A stretch of 8,534 nt of DNA from an uncultured Porphyromonas sp. (lineage in GTDB: Bacteria; Bacteroidota; Bacteroidia; Bacteroidales; Porphyromonadaceae). Numbering within the stretch: the stretch's first letter is position 1; every line of letters begins with the position of its first letter. The translations under genes and the position numbers were made by a program. The DNA lies in assembly GCA_947253195.1 (NCBI GenBank), contig CAMXXM010000047.1, positions 1 to 8,534 of the forward strand. Reading direction: 5' to 3'. Positions 5,630 to 8,534 of this stretch are shown piece by piece. Below the pieces are notes generated by a model that ran no database searches, was not told where the DNA came from, and was given only the letters and a program-made list of their open reading frames with translations.

Positions 5630-6694
5630 ATGAGAAAATCAACCAATAATAAGCCCTACGACCCCTCCACAGCGGTCCTCCTCATCTATACGGGCGGGAC
5701 GATCGGCATGACCGAGGATCCTGAAACCGGTGCGCTGAAGGCGATAGACTTTGCCTACATAGAGGAGCATGTCCCGGAGGTGAATAACTTCTCCTTCCAT
5801 ATCGATACCTACTCCTTTGATCAGGTGATAGACTCCAGCGAGATGGGACCGACGCACTGGCGGGAGATGGCACTGACCATCCGGGAGAATTATGATAAGT
5901 ATAGCGGCTTCGTGATACTCCACGGGACGGACACCATGGCTTACACCGCCTCGATGCTCAGCTTTATGCTGGACGGTCTCTGCAAGCCGGTCCTCCTGAC
6001 CGGGTCGCAGCTCCCTATCGGCAAGGTGCGGACGGATGGCAAGGAGAATCTGCTCACCTCGATCGAGATCGCTGCGGCTAAGGATCCAATGGGAGATCCC
6101 CTCGTGAGGGAGGTCTGCATCTACTTCGACAACCGACTGCTGAGAGGAAACCGATGCACGAAGGTGAGCTCAGATCAGTTCAAGGCTTTTGACTCCCCCA
6201 ATTATCCCTGTCTCGCTCATGCGGGCATTGACATCCACTATCATCCTGAGGTGCTGATGCGGAATGACTTCAGGGAGGGCGACCTGCGGCTTCACTTGGA
6301 TCTTGATCCCAATATACTCGTCCTCTCGCTCTTCCCGGGACTGCCGGAGAGCATGGTGGCGTCCGCCTTTGAGACTCCGGGACTGAAGGCCGTCGTCTTT
6401 AGGACCTTTGGCAGTGGCAATGCCCCGGCATCGAAACATTTCCTTGAGATCCTCAGGGAAACCACATCCCAGGGGATCATCATCGTCAATATCTCGCAGT
6501 GCTTTGTGGGTAAGGTGAAGATGGAGCGCTATGCGACAGGCGTCACCCTACTGAGTGCCGGCGTGCTGAGCGGTCACGACATGACCGTGGAGGCGGCTCT
6601 CGCCAAGCTGATGCATCTGCTGGGTAGCGGCAAGTCCTCTGACGAAGTGAAGCGGCTGATGGGCGTTAATCTCAGGGGGGAGATGACCGTGTAA
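5630..6694 (+). CDS. ansA: Type I L-asparaginase
   Basis: This 354-residue enzyme hydrolyses L-asparagine to aspartate and ammonia. It has no signal peptide, which fits the cytoplasmic type I (AnsA) branch and its usual length of about 340-350. The first active-site motif is YTGGTIGM (20-27), with Thr24 in the place of the nucleophile. DSSEM (68-72) supplies the substrate-binding Ser. HGTDTMAYTASML (98-110) holds the Thr100-Asp101 pair, and Lys178 in the CTKVSS segment is the probable catalytic lysine. TGSQLPI (124-130) and LRGNR (171-175) are further family hallmarks. All expected catalytic residues appear present. I chose ATG 5630 over an in-frame TTG at 5597 because that TTG lies inside the -7 promoter element and the extra residues have no family match. 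The MBL-fold gene follows after 11 bases, so the two are very likely co-transcribed. Confidence 0.93.
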   Translation: MRKSTNNKPYDPSTAVLLIYTGGTIGMTEDPETGALKAIDFAYIEEHVPEVNNFSFHIDTYSFDQVIDSSEMGPTHWREMALTIRENYDKYSGFVILHGTDTMAYTASMLSFMLDGLCKPVLLTGSQLPIGKVRTDGKENLLTSIEIAAAKDPMGDPLVREVCIYFDNRLLRGNRCTKVSSDQFKAFDSPNYPCLAHAGIDIHYHPEVLMRNDFREGDLRLHLDLDPNILVLSLFPGLPESMVASAFETPGLKAVVFRTFGSGNAPASKHFLEILRETTSQGIIIVNISQCFVGKVKMERYATGVTLLSAGVLSGHDMTVEAALAKLMHLLGSGKSSDEVKRLMGVNLRGEMTV

Positions 6695-6705
6695 GGCGAT
6701 AGCAC

Positions 6706-7551
6706 ATGATTACACCCTCCCTCTTTCCCGATCAGACCGGAGATCACGAGGCCTTTTACTTCCGAAGCCTGAGCAGTGGTAGCTGCGGCAATGCCTCTCT
6801 CCTCTCCTGTGGCGACACGATGATTATGATCGATGCGGGGCTGGGGATCCGCACGCTCAAGAAGAGCTTTAAGGAGCTGGAGATCGATCCCAAGCAGCTC
6901 GCAGCTATCTTTGTCACCCACGACCACGCTGATCATATCCGGGGACTGGAGTCCTTTGCCGTGGACTTCTCCGTACCGGTCTATGCCTCTCCACTGGTCT
7001 ATAAGGCACTTCACCACGCCACCTACCTGCATGGTGGACTGATGAACCACTTGGCTCTCATGGAGCTGGGTGAGCCACTCACGCTGGGTGCCATGGAGAT
7101 CTCCTCCTTCGAGGTGCCGCACGATGCGACGCAGAATGTCGGGTACCGGATCGCCGGGCCCCGTGGCTGCTTTACGCTGATGACCGATGTGGGCGAGGTG
7201 ACTGCGGAGGTGGAGGCGGCTATCAGGGAGACCAATTATCTCGTGATAGAGAGCGACTACGATGAGGAGATGCTACGCAAGGGTCCCTATCCGATGATGC
7301 TTAAGGAAAGGATCCTCGGTGGCAATGGGCATCTCAGCAATCGCGAGGCAGCCTGCACAGTGGCGCAAAACTACCACCCCGACCTACGCTTCCTCGCTCT
7401 CTGTCACCTCAGTGGGCAAAATAACAATCCCTCGGTGGCGAGAGAGTCTATGAGTAATGCCCTTCTGGAGATCGGAGTGCAGCCCGGTCGCGACCTGCAG
7501 CTGGAGGTGCTGCAACGACGGGTGATCTCACCGCTCTATAAGCTGTGCTGA
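6706..7551 (+). CDS. MBL-fold metallo-hydrolase of the YycJ/WalJ (VicX) family
   Basis: This 281-residue protein has the metallo-beta-lactamase fold. After an unconserved N-terminus of about 16 residues comes SLSSGSCGNA (21-30), typical of YycJ/WalJ proteins. The metal-binding motif is THDHADH (71-77), giving His72, His74, Asp76 and His77. Further ligands are probably His139 (VPHD), Asp161 (MTDVG) and His234 (LCHLS). Other hallmarks are IESDYD (181-186), GNGHLSN (206-212) and CHLSGQNNNP (233-242). In Firmicutes this gene accompanies the WalRK cell-wall regulators and is linked to DNA damage tolerance, with a nuclease-like activity proposed. No such two-component genes are seen here, so the role in Bacteroidota stays open. 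Location should be cytoplasmic. It is last in the plus-strand cluster, 11 bases after the asparaginase stop and with no promoter of its own. Its TGA directly abuts the stop codon of the opposing ABC-F gene. Confidence 0.88.
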   Translation: MITPSLFPDQTGDHEAFYFRSLSSGSCGNASLLSCGDTMIMIDAGLGIRTLKKSFKELEIDPKQLAAIFVTHDHADHIRGLESFAVDFSVPVYASPLVYKALHHATYLHGGLMNHLALMELGEPLTLGAMEISSFEVPHDATQNVGYRIAGPRGCFTLMTDVGEVTAEVEAAIRETNYLVIESDYDEEMLRKGPYPMMLKERILGGNGHLSNREAACTVAQNYHPDLRFLALCHLSGQNNNPSVARESMSNALLEIGVQPGRDLQLEVLQRRVISPLYKLC

Positions 7552-8534
7552 TCAGTCGCTGTAGGCTGCGAGCTCCTCAGCGCACTTCTCCCACTCCTTC
7601 ATCGCCTTCTTCAGCTTGTAGTCTACCTCCTCGTACTGATTGAGCAGGTCGGGAGTGGCCTGGATCGTCAGCCGGTCCTCTAAGGACGTCTTCTCTGTCT
7701 CGAGCCGGTCGACCGCCTCCTCTGCCTTCGCGAGGGCTTTCTCCAAGCGAGAGATCTGTCGCTGCTGCTCCCGCTGCTGCTCATAGTCCTCACGCCCTCC
7801 TCCCTTTGTGGTCTTCTTCTCCTCGTCTGTCTCTTTTCCGGTCGACTGGTTGATCTCTGTATTGCGGTCGTGGAGCTTCCGCAGGTATTCCTCCATACCG
7901 CCGAGATGGTTGAGGACCTTCCCGTCCTCAAATTCGATCACCTTGTCCACCAGCCCCTCCAGGAAGTCACGGTCGTGGCTCACGATCAGCACCGTGCCGT
8001 CGTAATTGGCTATCGCCTCCTTCAGCACGCCCTTGGAGGCCATATCGAGGTGGTTGGTCGGCTCATCAAGGATGAGGAAGTTGGAGGGGGAGAGAAGTAG
8101 CTTGATCATCGCGAGACGCCCTTTCTCCCCTCCACTCAGCACCTTCACCTTCTTATCGGCGGTCTCGCCCCCAAACATGAATGCTCCCAGTATGTCGTTG
8201 ATCCTTGAGCGGATATCCCCCACAGCCACATCGTCGATGGTGTCGTGGATCGTCTTCTCAGGGTCGAGCATGGAGGATTCGTTCTGGGCAAAGTAGGAGG
8301 TGATCACCTGATGGCCGATCTTGATCGATCCCTCGCTCGGGATCTCTCCCAGCACCGCTCTCACAAAGGTGGTCTTACCTGAGCCGTTTCGCCCCACGAG
8401 GGCGATCTTGTCGCCCCGCTCGATCGTCAGGTCGATGCCGTCGAGGACGTACCTCTTGCCGTCGTAGGTGACCCTCATCTCTTTAGTGATAAGGGGGTAG
8501 GCGCCGGAGGGGATGCTCATGGGGAAGCGGAAGT
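7552..8534 (-). CDS. ABC-F family ATPase, C-terminal half (5' end outside the window)
   Basis: This is the second ATP-binding domain and C-terminal tail of an ABC-F protein, a soluble twin-ABC ATPase family that acts on ribosomes. The frame stays open to the window edge, giving FRFP just before the first visible Met (8520), so that Met is internal and about half of the usual 600-700 residues is missing. Numbered from that Met, one sees Walker A GRNGSGKT (43-50), Q-loop Gln79, signature LSGGEKGR (128-135), Walker B LILDEPTNHLD (149-159) and the switch His181 (VSHDRDF). No transmembrane segment is present, as expected for ABC-F. A charged linker (about 225-243) leads to a coiled-coil C-terminal domain (244-320), as in Uup-like members. 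It converges on the MBL-fold gene with no bases between the stop codons. The precise subfamily cannot be settled without the N-terminal half and the inter-domain linker. Confidence 0.93.
   Translation of the reverse strand, partial: FRFPMSIPSGAYPLITKEMRVTYDGKRYVLDGIDLTIERGDKIALVGRNGSGKTTFVRAVLGEIPSEGSIKIGHQVITSYFAQNESSMLDPEKTIHDTIDDVAVGDIRSRINDILGAFMFGGETADKKVKVLSGGEKGRLAMIKLLLSPSNFLILDEPTNHLDMASKGVLKEAIANYDGTVLIVSHDRDFLEGLVDKVIEFEDGKVLNHLGGMEEYLRKLHDRNTEINQSTGKETDEEKKTTKGGGREDYEQQREQQRQISRLEKALAKAEEAVDRLETEKTSLEDRLTIQATPDLLNQYEEVDYKLKKAMKEWEKCAEELAAYSD

Noticed and set aside
1..8534. CRISPR array, insertion sequence, phage, toxin-antitoxin or defence genes
   Set aside because: I looked for regularly spaced repeats, terminal inverted repeats, transposase or integrase motifs and small gene pairs. 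I saw none, although a tRNA gene that could serve as an attachment site is present.

Overview
The window looks like ordinary housekeeping chromosome from a member of the phylum Bacteroidota, most likely the order Bacteroidales and perhaps a Porphyromonas-like organism. Three observations support this. Several genes are preceded by the Bacteroidota -7 promoter element TAnnTTTG, two of them with a TTG or TTTG -33 element 20 bases upstream. No gene has a clear Shine-Dalgarno site. The gene content includes a gldH-type lipoprotein next to a PSP1/RicT-type gene. By eye the DNA is fairly G+C-rich. The genus is an inference and cannot be fixed from the window alone.

Layout, left to right. Bases 1-90 carry a -7 element and a leader for a tRNA-Arg(TCT) at 91-164, closed by a strong hairpin at 172-205. 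A second hairpin at 246-285 lies just past the stop of a minus-strand gene for a membrane-anchored PpiD/SurA-like parvulin foldase (308-2446). The 186-base region 2447-2632 is a divergent promoter region serving the foldase to the left and a purple-acid-phosphatase-like metallophosphatase (2633-3838) to the right. A new -7 element then opens a same-strand cluster: a PSP1/RicT-like Fe-S protein (3905-5086), a GldH-like lipoprotein (5112-5585), a type I L-asparaginase (5630-6694, with its own -7 element) and a YycJ/WalJ-like metallo-beta-lactamase-fold protein (6706-7551). On the opposite strand, with stop codons directly abutting, lies the C-terminal half of an ABC-F ATPase (7552-8534), whose N-terminal half is outside the window.

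Functionally the genes fall into envelope biogenesis (foldase, GldH, the probably exported phosphatase), RNA and translation functions (tRNA, RicT-like protein, ABC-F) and metabolism (asparaginase). I see no mobile element, CRISPR array, toxin-antitoxin, defence module or phage gene, and no convincing new multi-gene system. The points most worth checking are the irregular acceptor stem of the tRNA, the stand-alone RicT-like protein linked to gldH, an Asn-to-Asp change in the phosphatase metal site, the zero-gap convergent stop codons, and short dyads at several predicted transcription starts.
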